A stretch of DNA of 60,000 nt, taken from positions 41,299,831-41,359,830 of the forward strand of contig NC_087070.1 of NCBI RefSeq assembly GCF_963678635.1. Reading direction: 5' to 3'. The notes beneath the pieces are model-generated. The model did not search any database and was not told where the DNA came from. It saw only the letters and a list, made by a program, of their open reading frames with translations. Numbering within the stretch: the first letter of the stretch is position 1; every line of letters begins with the position of its first letter. Below are positions 23,105-36,149 of this stretch, piece by piece. The position numbers were made by a program, and so were the translations under genes. Origin of the DNA: Symsagittifera roscoffensis. Its lineage: Eukaryota > Xenacoelomorpha > Acoela > Convolutidae.

Positions 23105-24737
23105 TTGTCACTGTGGCCCCGCTAAGTAAGTGACTTTTTTTTGACGAGTGGGTTCCGCGGGGGGCGGAGCAGGGGAACGCTTAACGCACTCGCAAAAGGA
23201 GCACCCTTCGGGTGCTCTTTTTTGCTCGAAAGTTTTCTGAAACGGTATCTGATGAACTTTGTTAGGTGTCACAAAAGCAACAACAAAAAACTTTCTGTAT
23301 GTGATTAGAAAAGATCAAAAAAGATTTCTCATACTTTCAATGACTGAATCTACACCTGATAAGTCTCTAGAGAACTCTAAACCAAAGTAACTTATGTTTT
23401 TCAGTGATTCATGAAGAGGACCGTTCCAACGAAAACAAGTTTTCGGAAACAGTCCTCATATTTTTTTTCGAGCACATTGTAAAGTACGTGGACTTTCAAT
23501 TGTGACTAATAGCTGAATTGGACTTGGAATTTGTCCCAAAGAGGTTAAGTTTGTCTCAAATTGATTAGAAGCAAAAGAAAAAATAAAAAAAATTTTTATT
23601 TGGAAAAAAAAGTTGAGTCAGAAACGTGAAAAAACCCTTTATTCAAAAGTCACTAAAAGTAGCTCCAATTGGCTTAAATCACTAGACTACAATATATGAA
23701 CCTGTTCAGAATGGTTTTCAAGACCAAAGCCGTAAAACTTCCATATTTAGAGAAAAGGCAAAAAAAACACGTTTTTGGTTAACTCAAAGAGGTAGATAAA
23801 TCGGGTAAAGTCGTCTTCAGACCTATAGGATCGAGAAGTGATCTAAATAGGGTATATATGTAGTGTCCCTGTTAGGTCGCATGCAAAAAACTAGAACAGT
23901 TTTGTTAGCCACTTCCGAAATTAAGACTTTTTTTTCGAAATTTGGCCATTTTAATTTGTAGTAAAATAGTAGTAAAATAGCCGAGAAAAAAAATTGTAAA
24001 AACCATAATTTTTATTCAATTTTGACGTTTAAATACTCTATACGTACTAAAATGTCTATGGCAAGCTCAAATAAGCCATCAAAATTCATTTTTTCTCACT
24101 TTTTAAAATTTTTGTTTTTTTGATTTACAATGTTGAGTCAGAAACGTAAAAAATCAATTTTTTTTCAAAAAGTCAAAATAAAGTGATCCGATCAATTTGT
24201 TTCACTAAAACACACTTTATGAACCTGTTCAGAATGTGTTTTTGGGTTAGAGCCGAAAATTCACCCATTTTGAGAAAAGTGGAAAAAACACCTTTTTAGT
24301 TACAAAAAAACCATCATTTTTGTTGCAGTTTTTGGAAAAAATCATATTTTTGAGGAAAAAAAAATTTCTCAAACCTTTATATTTAGGCTCCCCAAACAGT
24401 CTACTTTCATCCATTTATTGTCAATATACCCCATTTTTTGAACCAAAACAGAGTTAATAGGTGATTTTTATCAAAAAACGTGTTTTTTACCATTTTTGCC
24501 CCCCATTTCCCTCTATAAGTCAACACATAACAAAATTTTGGCAAAACGGGGCAAAAGTGTATCCTTAGAATTTCAATACGAGGCTGCATGCAAAAAATTA
24601 GGGAATTCTGACCTACAGTTTTCGAGAACAGGACTTATTCTCCATGAAAAGGGTAAAAGGTAATTGTTCCTTCGAACCGACGGGGCCCCTTCCCCTGTCT
24701 CTGCTGAACGCCATAGCCGGACGCGGCGGCCACCTAG
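23105..24737 (+). repeat. Monomer 15, family A, copy 2 of the four-copy monomer
   Basis: 1,633 bp, one base longer than copies 3, 25 and 32, through an extra T in a T run near 24158. It differs from monomer 3 by very few bases (for example TTAGCCACTTCC near 23905). Hairpin T 23199-23217, hairpin X 23417-23456. It follows a family B monomer, unlike any other copy. Confidence 0.95.
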
Positions 24738-26366
24738 TTGTCACTGTGGCCCCGCTAATTAAGTGACTTTTGACGAGTGGGTTCCGCGGGGGGCGGAGCA
24801 GGGGAACGCTTAACGCACTCGCAAAAGGAGCACCCTTCGGGTGCTCTTTTTTGCTCGAAAGTTTTCTGAAACGGTATCTGATGAACTTTGTAAGGTGTCA
24901 CAAAAGCAACAACACAAAACATTCTGTATGTGATTAGAAAAGATCGAAAAAGATTTCTCATACTTTCAATGACTGAATCTACACCTGATCAGTCTCTAGA
25001 GAACTCTAAACCAAAGTAACTTATGTTTTTCAGTGATTCATGAAGAGGACCGTTCCAACGAAAACAAGTTTTCGGAAACAGTCCTCATATTTTTTTTCGA
25101 AGCCATTGTCAAGTACGTGGACTTTCAATTGTGACTAATAGCTGAATTAGACTTGGAATTTGTCCCAAAGAGGTTAAGTTTGTCTCAAATTGATTAGAAG
25201 CAAAAGAAAAAATAAAAAAAATTTTTATTTGGAAAAAAAAGTTGAGACAGAAACGTGAAAAAACCCATTTTTCAAAAGTCATTATAAGTAGCTCCAATTG
25301 GCTTAAATCACTAGACTACAATATATGAACCTGTTCAGAATGGTTTTCAAGACCAAAGCCGTAAAATTTCCATATTTAGAGAAAAGGCAAAAAAAAACAA
25401 CTTTTTGGTTAACTCAAAAAGGTAGATAAATCGGGTAAAGTCGTCTTCAAACCTATAGGATTGAGCAGTGATCTAAATAGGGTGTATATGTAGTGTCCTT
25501 GTTAGGTCGCATGCAAAAAACTAGAACAGTTTTGTTGGCCACTTCCGAAATTAAGACTTTTTTTTCGAAATTTGGCCATTTTTTTTTGTAGTAAAATAGT
25601 AGTAAAATAGCCGAGAAAAAAAATTGTAAAAACCATAATTTTTATTCAATTTTGACGTTTAAATACTCTATACCTTCTAAAATGTCTATGGCAAGCTCAA
25701 ATAAGCCATCAAAATTCATTTTTTCTCACTTTTTAAAATTTTTGTTTTTTTGATATACAATGTTGAGTCAGAAACGTAAAAAATCATTTTTTTTCAAAAA
25801 GTCAAAATGAAGTGTTCCAATCAATTTGTTTCACTAAAACACACTTTATGAACCTGTTCAGAATGTGTTTTTGGGTTAGAGCCGAAAATTCACCCATTTT
25901 GAGAAAAGTGGAAAAAACACCTTTTTAGTTACAAAAAAAACATCATTTTTGTTGCAGTTTTTGAAAAAACTCAAATTTTTGAGAGGAAAATTTTTTCTCA
26001 AACTTTTATAATTGGGCTCCCCAAACAGTCTACTTTCATCCATTTCTTGTCAATTAACCCCATTTTTTGAACTAAAACAGAGTTAATAGGTGATTTTTAT
26101 CGAAAAACGTGTTTTTTACCATTTTTGCCCCCCATTTCCCTCTATAAGTCAACACATAACAAAATTTTGGCAAAACGGGGCAAAAGTGTATCCTTAGAAT
26201 TTCAATACGGGGCTGCATGCAAAAAATTAGGGAATTCTGACCTCCAGTTTTCGAGAACACGACTTATTCTCCATGAAAAGGGTAAAAGGTAATTGTTCCT
26301 TCGAACCGACGGGGCCCCTTCCCCTGTCTCTGCTGAACGCCATAGCCGGACGCGGCGGCCACCTAG
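24738..26366 (+). repeat. Monomer 16, family A
   Basis: 1,629 bp. Head h1, spacer AATTAAG. Hairpin T 24828-24846, hairpin X 25046-25085. Private variants AGATCGAAAAAG, TCGAAGCCATTG and TTGAGACAG are shared with monomer 33, making these two close relatives with different heads. Confidence 0.95.
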
Positions 26367-28005
26367 ATAGGTCAGTGACCTGCGGTGCATGGGTGTTATG
26401 GGCTTGATTCGTAAGCATTGGCCTGGGGGCCATTAGCTTCAAGCCATGTGGCACTCGCAGAAAAAGAGCACCCGAAGGGTGCTCTTTTACTGCTCGAATG
26501 TCTTGTGAAACGGTATCTGATGAACTTTGTAGGGTGTCACAAAAGCAACATGACAAAACTTTCTGTATCTGATCAGTAATGGTCAAAAAAGATTTATGAC
26601 ACTTTCAATGACTGAAGCTACACCTGATCAGTCTCTAGAGAACCCTAAAACAAAGTAACTTATATTTTTCAGTGACTCATGAAGAGGACTGTTTCAACGA
26701 AAACAAGTTTTCGGAAACAGTCCTAATAATTTACTTGGAGCTCATTTTCAAGTACGTGGACTTTCAATTGTGACTAATAGGTGAATTAGACTTGGAATTT
26801 GTCCCAAAAAAGTTAAGTTTGTCTCAAATTGATTAGAAGCAATAGAAAAAAAAACTTTTTTTTTATTTGATAAAAATACTTGAGTCAGAAACGTGAAAAA
26901 TCCCTTTTTTTTCAAAAAGTCATTAGAAGTAGTTCAATTTGCATTAAATCACCAAACTACAATATATGTACCTGTTCAGATTGGTTTTCATGAACAAAGC
27001 CGTAAAATTTCCATATTTAGAGAAAAGGCAAAAAAACACCTTTTTGGTTAACTGAAAAAGGTAGATAAATCGGATAAAGTCGTCTTCAAACCTATAGGAC
27101 CGAAAAATTATCTACTTGAGGTATATATGTAGTGTCCCTTGTAAGGTCACATGCAAAAAGGTGAAACAATTGGGGTGGCCACTTCAGAAAACAAGACTTT
27201 TTTTTCGGACTTTGGCCATTTTTATTTGTAGTAAAGTAGTAGTAAGTTACCAGAGAAAAAAAAGTTGTAAAAACCAAAATTTTTATCCAATTTTGACAAT
27301 TAAATACTCTATATCTACTAAAATGTCTATGGCAAGCTCAAATATGCCATCAAAACTCATTTTTTCTCGCTTTTTAAAATTTTTGTTTTTTTGATATAAA
27401 ATGTTGAGTCAGAAACATGAAAAATCAGTTTTTTTCAAAAAGTCAAAAAAAGTTGTTCCAATCAATTTGATTCACTAAAACACACTTTCTCAGCCTGTTC
27501 AGAATGGTTTTCATGTTTAAAGCTGAAACTTTACACATTTTGAGAAAAGTGGAAAAAATAACTTTTTAGTTACAAAAAAACCATCATTTTTGTTGCAGTT
27601 TTTGAAAAAACTCAAATTTTTAAGAAAAACAAATTTTCCCAAACCTACATAATTGGGCTCCTAAAACAGTCTACTTTTATCCATTCTCCATCAAATTACC
27701 CCAATTTGTTAACCAAAATAGAGTTACTGAGCCATTTTTACCAAAAAACATGGTTTTTCCCTGTTTTTCCCAATTTTTCCCACTATAAGTCAACGCATAA
27801 CAAAATTTTGGGAAAACGGAGCAAAAGTGTATCCTTAGAATTGCATTTCAGGCCCGCATGCCAATTTTTATCGAATTCTATCCCGACAATTTTGAGATCA
27901 GCACTTTTTCCGAGCAAATAGTCATACCGTTATAATTCTTTGGCCGTTCGGGGCCCCTACCCCAAACTCACTAAACAAAGACGCCGAAGGCGGACGGCCA
28001 CCTAG
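26367..28005 (+). repeat. Monomer 17, family B
   Basis: 1,639 bp. Head h3 (variant GTAAGCATTGG and CAAGCCATGTGG) and tail V5. Hairpin T 26466-26484; the right flank reads TTTTACTGC, which breaks the long palindrome of monomer 5. Hairpin X 26685-26724. The region left of hairpin X matches monomer 35. Confidence 0.95.
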
Positions 28006-29634
28006 AGGTTTTTGTGGCCCCGCTATATCAGTGACTGTTGACGAGTGGGTTCCGCGGGGGGCGGATCAGTGGAACGCTTAACGCACTCGCAAAAGGAGCA
28101 CCCTTCGGGTGCTCTTTTTTGCTCGAAAGTTTTCTGAAACGGTATCTGATGAACTTTGTAAGGTGTCACAAAAGCAACAACACAAAACATTATGTATGTG
28201 ATTAGAAAATGTCAAAAAAGATTTCTCATACTTTCAATGACTGAATCTACACCTGATCAGTCTCTAGAGAACTCTAAACCAAAGTAACTTACGTTTTTCA
28301 GTGATTCATGAAGAGGACCGTTCCAACGAAAACAAGTTTTCGGAAACAGTCCCCATGTTTTTGTTCGAGCCCATTGTCAAGTACGTGAACTTTCAATTGT
28401 GAATTATAGCTGAATTGGACTTGGAATTTGTCCCAAAAAGGTTAAGTTTGTCTCAAATTGATTAGAAGCAAAAGAAAAAAAAATATTTTTTTTATTTGGA
28501 AAAAAAAAGTTGAGTCAGAAACGTGAAAAACCCCTTTTTTCAAGATTCATAAAAAGTAGCTCCAATTGGCTTAAATCACTAGGCTACAAAATATGAACCT
28601 GTTCAGAATGGTTTTCATGAGCAAAGCCGTAAAATATCGAGATTTAGAGAAAAGGCAAAAAAAACATCTTTTTGGTTAACTCAAAAAGGTAGATAAATCG
28701 GGTAAAGTCGTCTTCAAACCTATAGAATCGAAAAGTGATCTATATAGGGTATATATGTAGTGTCCTTGTTAGGTCGCATGCAAAAAAAATAGAACAGTTT
28801 TGTTGGCCACTTCCGACATTAAGACTTTTTTTTCGAAATTTGGCCATTTTTATTTGTAGTTAAATAGTAGTAAAATAGCCGAGAAAAAAAATTGTAAAAA
28901 CCAAAATTTTTATCCAATTTTGACGTTTAAATACTCTATACCTACTAAAATGTCTATGGCAAGCTCAAATAAGCCATCAAAATTCATTTTTTCTCACTTT
29001 TTAAAATTTTTGTTTTTTTGATAAACAATGTTGAGTCAGAAACGTGAAAAATCAATTTTTTTCAAAAAGTCAAAATAAAGTGTTCCAATCAATTTGTTTC
29101 ACTAAAACACACTTTATGAACCTGTTCAGAATGGGTTTTTGGGTTAAAGCCGAAAATTCACCCATTTTGAGAAAAGTGGAAAAAACACCTTTTTAGTTAC
29201 AAAAAAACCATCATTTTTGTTGCAGTTTTTGAAAAAACTCAAATTTTTGAGAGAAAAATTTTCTCTCAAACTTTTATATTTGGGCTCCCCAAACAGTCTA
29301 CTTTCATCCATTCCTTGTCAATATACCCCCTTTTTTGAACCAAAACAGAGTTATTAGGTGATTTTTATCAAAAAACGTGTTTTTTACCATTTTTGCCCCC
29401 CATTTCCCTCTATAAGTCAACACATAACAAAATTTTGGCAAAACGGGGCAAAAGTGTATCCTTAGAATTTCAATACGGGGCCGCATGCAAAAAATTAGGG
29501 AATTCTGACCTCCAGTTTTCGAGAAAGTGAATTATTCTGCACGAAAGGTAATATAGGTAAATGTTCTTTCGAACCGACGGGGCCCCTTCCCCTGTCTCTA
29601 CTGAACGCCAAAGCCGGACGCGGCGGCCACCTAG
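28006..29634 (+). repeat. Monomer 18, family A, head h2'
   Basis: 1,629 bp. Head AGGTTTTTGTGG, spacer ATATCAG. Hairpin T 28096-28114. Hairpin X 28314-28353 has the family A left arm plus a T-to-C change at the last base of the right arm. Tail V1. Confidence 0.94.
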
Positions 29635-31288
29635 CACCCTCTTTGACCTGCGGTGCATTAGTGTTTGCGGGTGTAAGTTTTGAAGTGTGGCCTGGGGGCA
29701 ATTGGCTTCAAGGCATGTGGCACTGGCAGAAAAAGAGCACCCGAAGGGTGCTCTTTTCTGCTCGAAAACTGTAACTCAATTAATTTTTTCTTAACCTCCA
29801 CATTTTGTTTAACATCTTATAACCTTTCCTTCTTCATTACTCATGGAGACTATTAGCCATGATCGCTAACTTGCATTGCTGGCTGATTATATTGACAAGT
29901 CACTCTGCGCCTTGATCAGTTAACAATGTAAAACATTGTGATTCTTGAAGAGGACTGTTTCAACAAAAACAAGTTTTCGGAAACAGTCCTGTTAACTTAT
30001 TTTTGATCTCGTTTTTAAGTTTATTGACTTTTAGTTGTTTTCAGTAGGCTATTTGGACCTGACTTAGGTCCTAAAAGATTAATTTTGTCTCAAAATGATT
30101 AGAAGCAATAGAAAAAAAAACATTTTTTTTTATTTGATAAAAATAGTTGAAATAGAAACGTGAAAAATCTCTTCTTTTTCAAAATTCATCAAAAGTAGTT
30201 CCAATTGAATTGAATCACTAGGCTACAATGTATGAACCAGTTCAGAATGGTTTTCAAGACCAAAGTCGTAAAATTTCCATATTTAGAGAAAAGTCAAAAA
30301 AACAAGTTTTTGGTTAACTCAAAAAGGTAGATAAATCGGGTAAAGTCGACTTTATACCTATAGGATCAAAAAATGAATTAATTAGGGCATACATGTAGTG
30401 TCCTTGTAAGATCGCTTGCAGAAAATTACAACAATTGTGGTAGCCACTTCCGAAAACAAATCTTTTTTTTTTCGAAATTTGGCCAGTTTTATTTGTAGTA
30501 AAGTAGTAAAAAGCTACCCGAGAAAAAAAAGTTGTAAAAACCAAAATTTTCATCCAATTTTGACAATTAAATACTCTAAACCTACTAAAATGACTATGGC
30601 AAGCTCGAATATGCTATCAAAAGTCATTTTTTCTCACTTTTTAAAATTTTTGATTTTTTGATATAAAATGTTGAGTCAGAAACGTGAAAAATCAGTTTTT
30701 ATCAAAAAGTAAAAATAAGTTGTTCCAATCAAATTGTTTCAATAGGCCACGCTCTGTGGAGGTGATTAGAAGTGTTAGCATGATCAAAGTCATAAAATTT
30801 CCATATTTAGAGAAAAGGCGAAAAAAACACCTTTTTGGTTAATTTTTCCAAAAAAAATGACCAAAAAATTAGGAGACGGTCCTGAAAAAAAAAAAATTTT
30901 AAAAACAAAGTAATTCTAAATTCTACATAATTAGACTCCCTAAACAGTCTTCTTTCATCCAATACTAAAGAATCTATCCCATTTTTTGGACCCAAATTGA
31001 GTTATTGAGTCATTTTAACCAAAAATCGTGTGTCGTTTTTCCGTTTTTGCCCCCCATTTCCCGCCATAAGTCAACATATAGAGTTTTTCTGGCCAAACGG
31101 CGTCCAATCGTATCCTTAGAATTGCATTTTGTAGCCGCATGCCAATTTTAAAGAAATTCTGACGAAACGTTTTCGAGATCAGCCCCGATTCCGCCGACAG
31201 GGGTATAAGGTTATAAGAAACGAGAACCGGCAGGGACCCTACCCTTGCCTCGCCGTATCTCTGACGCCGAAGCGCGACGACCACCTAG
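29635..31288 (+). repeat. Monomer 19, family E mosaic
   Basis: 1,654 bp, the longest. Head h4' starts CACCCTCTTTGACC. Hairpin T 29735-29753 (loop GAA). From there to hairpin X (29951-29990) the sequence resembles family D (AAGTCACTCTG, TTGATCAGTT). Just after hairpin X it resembles family C (TTATTTTTGATCTCG), then an A/B-type body. The last 450 bp is unique here, with tail V3 (stem A 31229-31249). Hairpin X has a unique G-to-A change in the inner stem (CAAAAAC). Confidence 0.93.
31229..31249. other. Stem A, version V3
   Basis: GGCA-GGG pairs with CCC-T-TGCC, again with one bulged T. Found only in monomer 19. Confidence 0.75.
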
Positions 31289-32917
31289 AGCTTTTTGTGG
31301 CCCCGCTATATCATTCATTTTTGACAAGTAGGTTCCGCGGGGGGCGGAGCAGGGGAACGCTAAACGCACTCGCAAAAGGAGCACCCTTCGGGTGCTCTTT
31401 TTTGCTCGAAAGTTTTCTGAAACGGTATCTGATGAACTTTGTAAGGTGTCACAAAAGCAACAACACAAAACATTCTGTATGTGATTAGAAAAGGTCAAAA
31501 AAGATTTCTCATACTTTCAATGACTGAATCTACACCTGATCAGTCTCTAGAGAACTCCAAACCAAAGTAACTTATGTTTTTCAGTGATTCATGAAGAGGA
31601 CCGTTCCAACGAAAACAAGTTTTCGGAAACAGTCCTCATATTTTTTTTCGAGCCCATTGTCAAGTACGTGGACTTTCAATTGTGACTAATAGCTGAATTG
31701 GACTTGGAATTTGTCCCAAAAAGGTTAAGTTTGTCTCAAATTGATTAGAAGCAAAAGAAAAAAAATATATTTTTTTTATTTGGAAAAAAAAAGTTGAGTC
31801 AGAAACGTGAAAAACCCCTTTTTTCAAGATTCATAAAAAGTAACTCCAATTGGCTTAAATCACTAGGCTACAAAATATGAACCTGTTCAGAATGGTTTTC
31901 ATGACCAAAGCCGTAAAATTTCGATATTTAGAGAAAAGGCAAAAAAAAACATCTTTTTGGTTAACTCAAAAAGGTAGATAAATCGATTAAAGTCGTCTTC
32001 AAACCCATAGGATCGAGAAGTGATCTAAATAGGGTATATATGTAGTGTCCTTGTTAGGTCGCATGCAAAAAACTAGAACAGTTTTATTGGCCACTTCCGA
32101 AATAAAGACTTTTTTTCGAAATTTGGCCATTTTTGTTTGTAGTAAAGTAGTAGTAAAATAGCCGAGAAAAAAAATTGTAAAAACCATAATTTTTATCCAA
32201 TTTTGACGTTTAAATACTCTATTCCTACTAAAATGTCTATGGCAAGCTCAAATAAGCCATCAAAATTCATTTTTTCTCACTTTTTAAAATTTTTGTTTTT
32301 TTGATATACAATGTTGAGTCAGAAACGTGAAAAATCAATTTTTTTCAAAAAGCCAAAATAAAGTGTTCCAATCAATTTGTTTCACTAAAACACACTTTAT
32401 GAACCTGTTCAGAATGGGTTTTTGGGTTAAAGCCAAAAATTCACCCATTTTGAGAAAAGTGGAAAAAACACCTTTTTAGTTACAAAAAAACCATCATTTT
32501 TGTTGCAGTTTTTGAAAAAAATCAAATTCTTGAGAGAAAAATTTTTTCTCAAACCTTTATATTTAGGCTCCCCAAACAGTCTACTTTCATCCATTTCTTG
32601 TCAATATACCCCATTTTCTCAACCAAAACAGAGTTAATAGGTGATTTTTATCTAAAAACGTGTTTTTTACCATTTTTGCCCCCCATTTCCCTCTATAAGT
32701 CAACACATAACAAAATTTTGGCAAAACGGGGCAAAAGTGTATCCTTAGAATTTCAATACGGGGCTGCATGCAAAAAATTAGGGAATTCTGACCTCCAGTT
32801 TTCGAGAACACGACTTATTCTGCATGAAAAGGGTAAAAGGTAAATGTTCCTTCGAACCGACGGGGCCCCTTCCCCTGTCTCTGCTGAACGCCATAGCCGG
32901 ACGCGGCGGCCACCTAG
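31289..32917 (+). repeat. Monomer 20, family A, head h2
   Basis: 1,629 bp. Head AGCTTTTTGTGG with spacer ATATCAT and the GACAAGTA block, the same two blocks as monomer 7, which has head h1. Hairpin T 31379-31397, hairpin X 31597-31636, tail V1. The 3' domain has ATTTTCTCAACC, as in families C and D, inside an otherwise family A context. Confidence 0.95.
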
Positions 32918-34510
32918 TTGTCACTGTGGCCCCGCTTTTTTAGTGACTTTTGATGACTAGGTTCCGCGGGGGGCGGAGCAGGGGAACGCTAAACGCACTC
33001 GCAAAAAAGACCACCCTCAGGGTGCTCTTTTTTGCTCGAAAGTCTTGTGAAACGATTTGGAACTGTAAGTATTGGAAGCAGTTACACACAAAACGTTATG
33101 CATCTTTGTGATCATAGTCACAAGTGTTTTTCGACAGCTTCTATCACTCAATCTTGACATGATCTATTTCTAAAATGGCCAAAATAAAGTGATTTTACGT
33201 TTTTCAATGATTCTTGAAGAGGACTGTCTCAACGAAAACAAGTTTTCGGAAACAGTCCTGGTAACTTATTTTTGATCTCGTTTTCGAGTCTATCGACTTT
33301 CAGTCGTAATTAGTAGGCTAACAGGACCTATATTAGGTATTAAAAAGATTGAGTTTGTACCAAAAACATCAAAAGCAAGAGATACAAAAACATGAAAAAA
33401 GTTCAAAAAATTTCAAAAATTTAAAAAATTCGAAAAAATTTTCCAAAAAACTTGATTTTTTGTTTTGTCATAAAATAACAAAAAATTAACGTAAAATGAA
33501 CTTTCAATAGTCCATTTTGACTAATTTTTACGATTCAAGCACATTTTAACTTAATAACAACATTAAAAAAACCACTGGAAAGGGTGTTTTTCAGCAAACG
33601 CCCTTTTTGACCACACCTACGAAATTGATAACTTTTTATCTAACAAATATAGAGACCTCGGGTTTTTCGCATTGTAATGGGCATACTGAAGACTACCTCT
33701 CGCGTGCTGGAACGAACAATTTTTCTCTTTAATTTTTCCCGCAATTTCGAATTAGGGCGTTTTTTGGCTAATTTTGGTCCTTTTGGGCGGTAAAAAGTCA
33801 AACTTAGAGACAACTGTCAAAAATTCTGTTATCACATGATAGAGTCAACATGCCATGGCGTACCAGATAGTGTCCTGATTCAGACCAAAATTGCCCTCTA
33901 ATTGTCCGTGGGGGGAGGAAATTGAAAATTTTTATTTTTGGCGGGAAAATTTGAAATTTTTCAAAAAAACATTTACTCCACAGACAACGGTTTTAAACTA
34001 ATGTTGGCATGGTACACAATTTATCGCTTCATAACTAGGGTCGATTTCTGCCGGGAACATTGATTTTTTAAAAAAATGACCAAAATTTTTGTTGCATTTT
34101 TTCAAAAAAATCAAAATTTTGAGAAAAAAAAAGTTTAAAAATCCTACATATTTAAGCTCCCCAAACTGTCTACTTTCATCCATTCCCTATCAATATAACC
34201 CATTTTCTCAACCAAAATCAAGTTATGGGGCCAAAAAGTCAAAAAACGTGAAAAAACGACATTTCACGCCCATTTTCGCCCCAAAAGTACCACACATAAT
34301 GTTTTTTCGGAAAAACGTCACCAGAGTTTTCGCCTTATCTCAAAAAGTTTCAGGGGGGTTGGCAAAATTTCAGAGGGATCTGACCTACAGTTTTCGAGAA
34401 CTTGACTTTTTCTGCAAGAAAAGAATAAAAGGTAAATGTTCTTTCGAACCGACGGGGCCCCCTTCCCCTGTCTCTACTGAACGCCAAAGCCGGATGCGGC
34501 GGCCACCTAG
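32918..34510 (+). repeat. Monomer 21, family C, copy 2 of three
   Basis: 1,593 bp, same length and nearly the same sequence as monomers 6 and 31. Hairpin T 33009-33027 with the same C-C mismatch; hairpin X 33220-33259. It lies between a family A monomer with tail V1 and a head h4 monomer, a different context from copies 6 and 31. Confidence 0.95.
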
Positions 34511-36149
34511 CACCAGTTATTGACCTGCGGTGCATGGGTGATTGCCGTTCAGGTTCTGATGTGTGGCCTGGGGGCCGTTGGCTTCAAGGAATGTGGAACT
34601 CGCAAAAAGGAGCACCCTACGGGTGCTCTTTTTTGCTCGAAAGTCTTGTGAAACGGTTTTGTACTGCAAGTGTTGGAATGGATTTCACCAAACGATTTGC
34701 ATCAGATTAGTCAACGACACAATCTCTTCTGACAGCTTCATTACTTGACTCGTGGCCTGCTCAACCTCCTAAACATCCCAAAACCGATGTGTTACAAGTA
34801 ACTTATATTTTTCAGTGACTCATGAAGAGGACTGTTCCAACGAAAACAAGTTTTCGGAAACAGTCCCAACAATCTTTTTCGAGCCCATTGTCAAGTACGT
34901 GGACTTTCATTTGTGACTTATAGCTGAATTGGACTTGGAATTTGTCCCAAAAAGGTTAAGTTTGTCTCTAACTGATTAGAAGCAATAGAAAAAAAAGAAA
35001 TTTTTTTATTTGACAAAAATAGTTGAGTCAGAAACGTAAAAAACCCTTTTTTTCAAAAGTTATCAAAAAAACTCCAAATGGCTTAATTCACTAGGCTACA
35101 ATATATGAACCTGTTCAGAATGGTTTTCATGACCAAAGCCGTAAAATTTCCGTATTTAGAGAAAAGGCAAAAAAAACAACTTTTCGATTAACTCAAAAAG
35201 GTAGATAAATCGGGTAAAGTCGTCTTCAAACCTATAGCATCGAAAAGTGATCAAAATGGGGTATATATGTAGTGTCCTTGTTAGGTCGCATGCAGAAAAC
35301 GAGAACATTTTTGTTGGCCACTTCCGAAATTAAGACTTTTTTCTTCGAAATTTGGCCAATTTTATTTGTAGTAAAATAGTAGTAAAATAGCCGAGAAAAA
35401 AAAATTGTAAAAACCACAATTTTTATCCAATTTTGACGTTTAAATACCCAATACCTACTAAAATGTCTATGGCAAGCTCAAATATGCCATCAAAAATCAT
35501 TTTTTCTCACTTTTTAAAATTTTAGTTTTTTTGATATACAATGTTGAGTCAGAAACGTGAAAAAACTATTTTTTTTAAAAAGTCAAATTAAAGTGTTCCA
35601 ATCAATTTGTTTCACTGAAACACACTTTATGAACCTGTTCAGAATGGGTTTGTGGGTTAAAGCCGGAAACCTTACCTATTTTGAGAAAATTGGAAAAAAC
35701 ACCTTTTTAGTTACAAAAAAACCATCATTTTTGTTGCAGTTTTTGAAAAAACTCAAATTTTTGAGAAAAAATTTTTTTCTCAAACCTTTATATTTAGGCT
35801 CCCCAAACAGTCTACTTTCATCCATTCTCTGTCAATATACCCCATTTTTTGAACCAAAACAGAGTTAAAAGGTGATTTTTATCAAAAAACGTGTTTTTTA
35901 CCATTTTTGCCCCCCATTTCCCTCTATAAGTCAACACATAACAAAATTTTGGCAAAACGGGGCAAAAGTGTATCCTTAGAATTTCAATACGGGGCTGCAT
36001 GCAAAAAATTAGGGAATTCTGACCTCCAGTTTTCGAGATCGTCTGTTTTTTCCAGGTTCCATTACGGTAGAGGTTTTACCAATGACCGGCCGGGGCCCCA
36101 ACCCCTGGCCTCCAAAATCATTGACGCCGAAGCGCGGACGACCACCTAG
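34511..36149 (+). repeat. Monomer 22, head h4, family A body, unique tail V2
   Basis: 1,639 bp. Head h4 (CACCAGTTATTGACC). Hairpin T 34610-34628 has loop TAC and is followed by family C-like sequence. Hairpin X 34828-34867 has one left-arm change and a T-to-C at the end of the right arm. The body is family A until TTTTCGAG at about 36038, then unique sequence to tail V2. Stem A 36088-36110 uses GGCC/GGCC where V1 has GAC/GTC. Confidence 0.93.
36088..36110. other. Stem A, version V2
   Basis: GGCC-GGGG pairs with CCCC-T-GGCC. The same bulged T as V1, with the outer pairs replaced on both sides. Confidence 0.75.
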
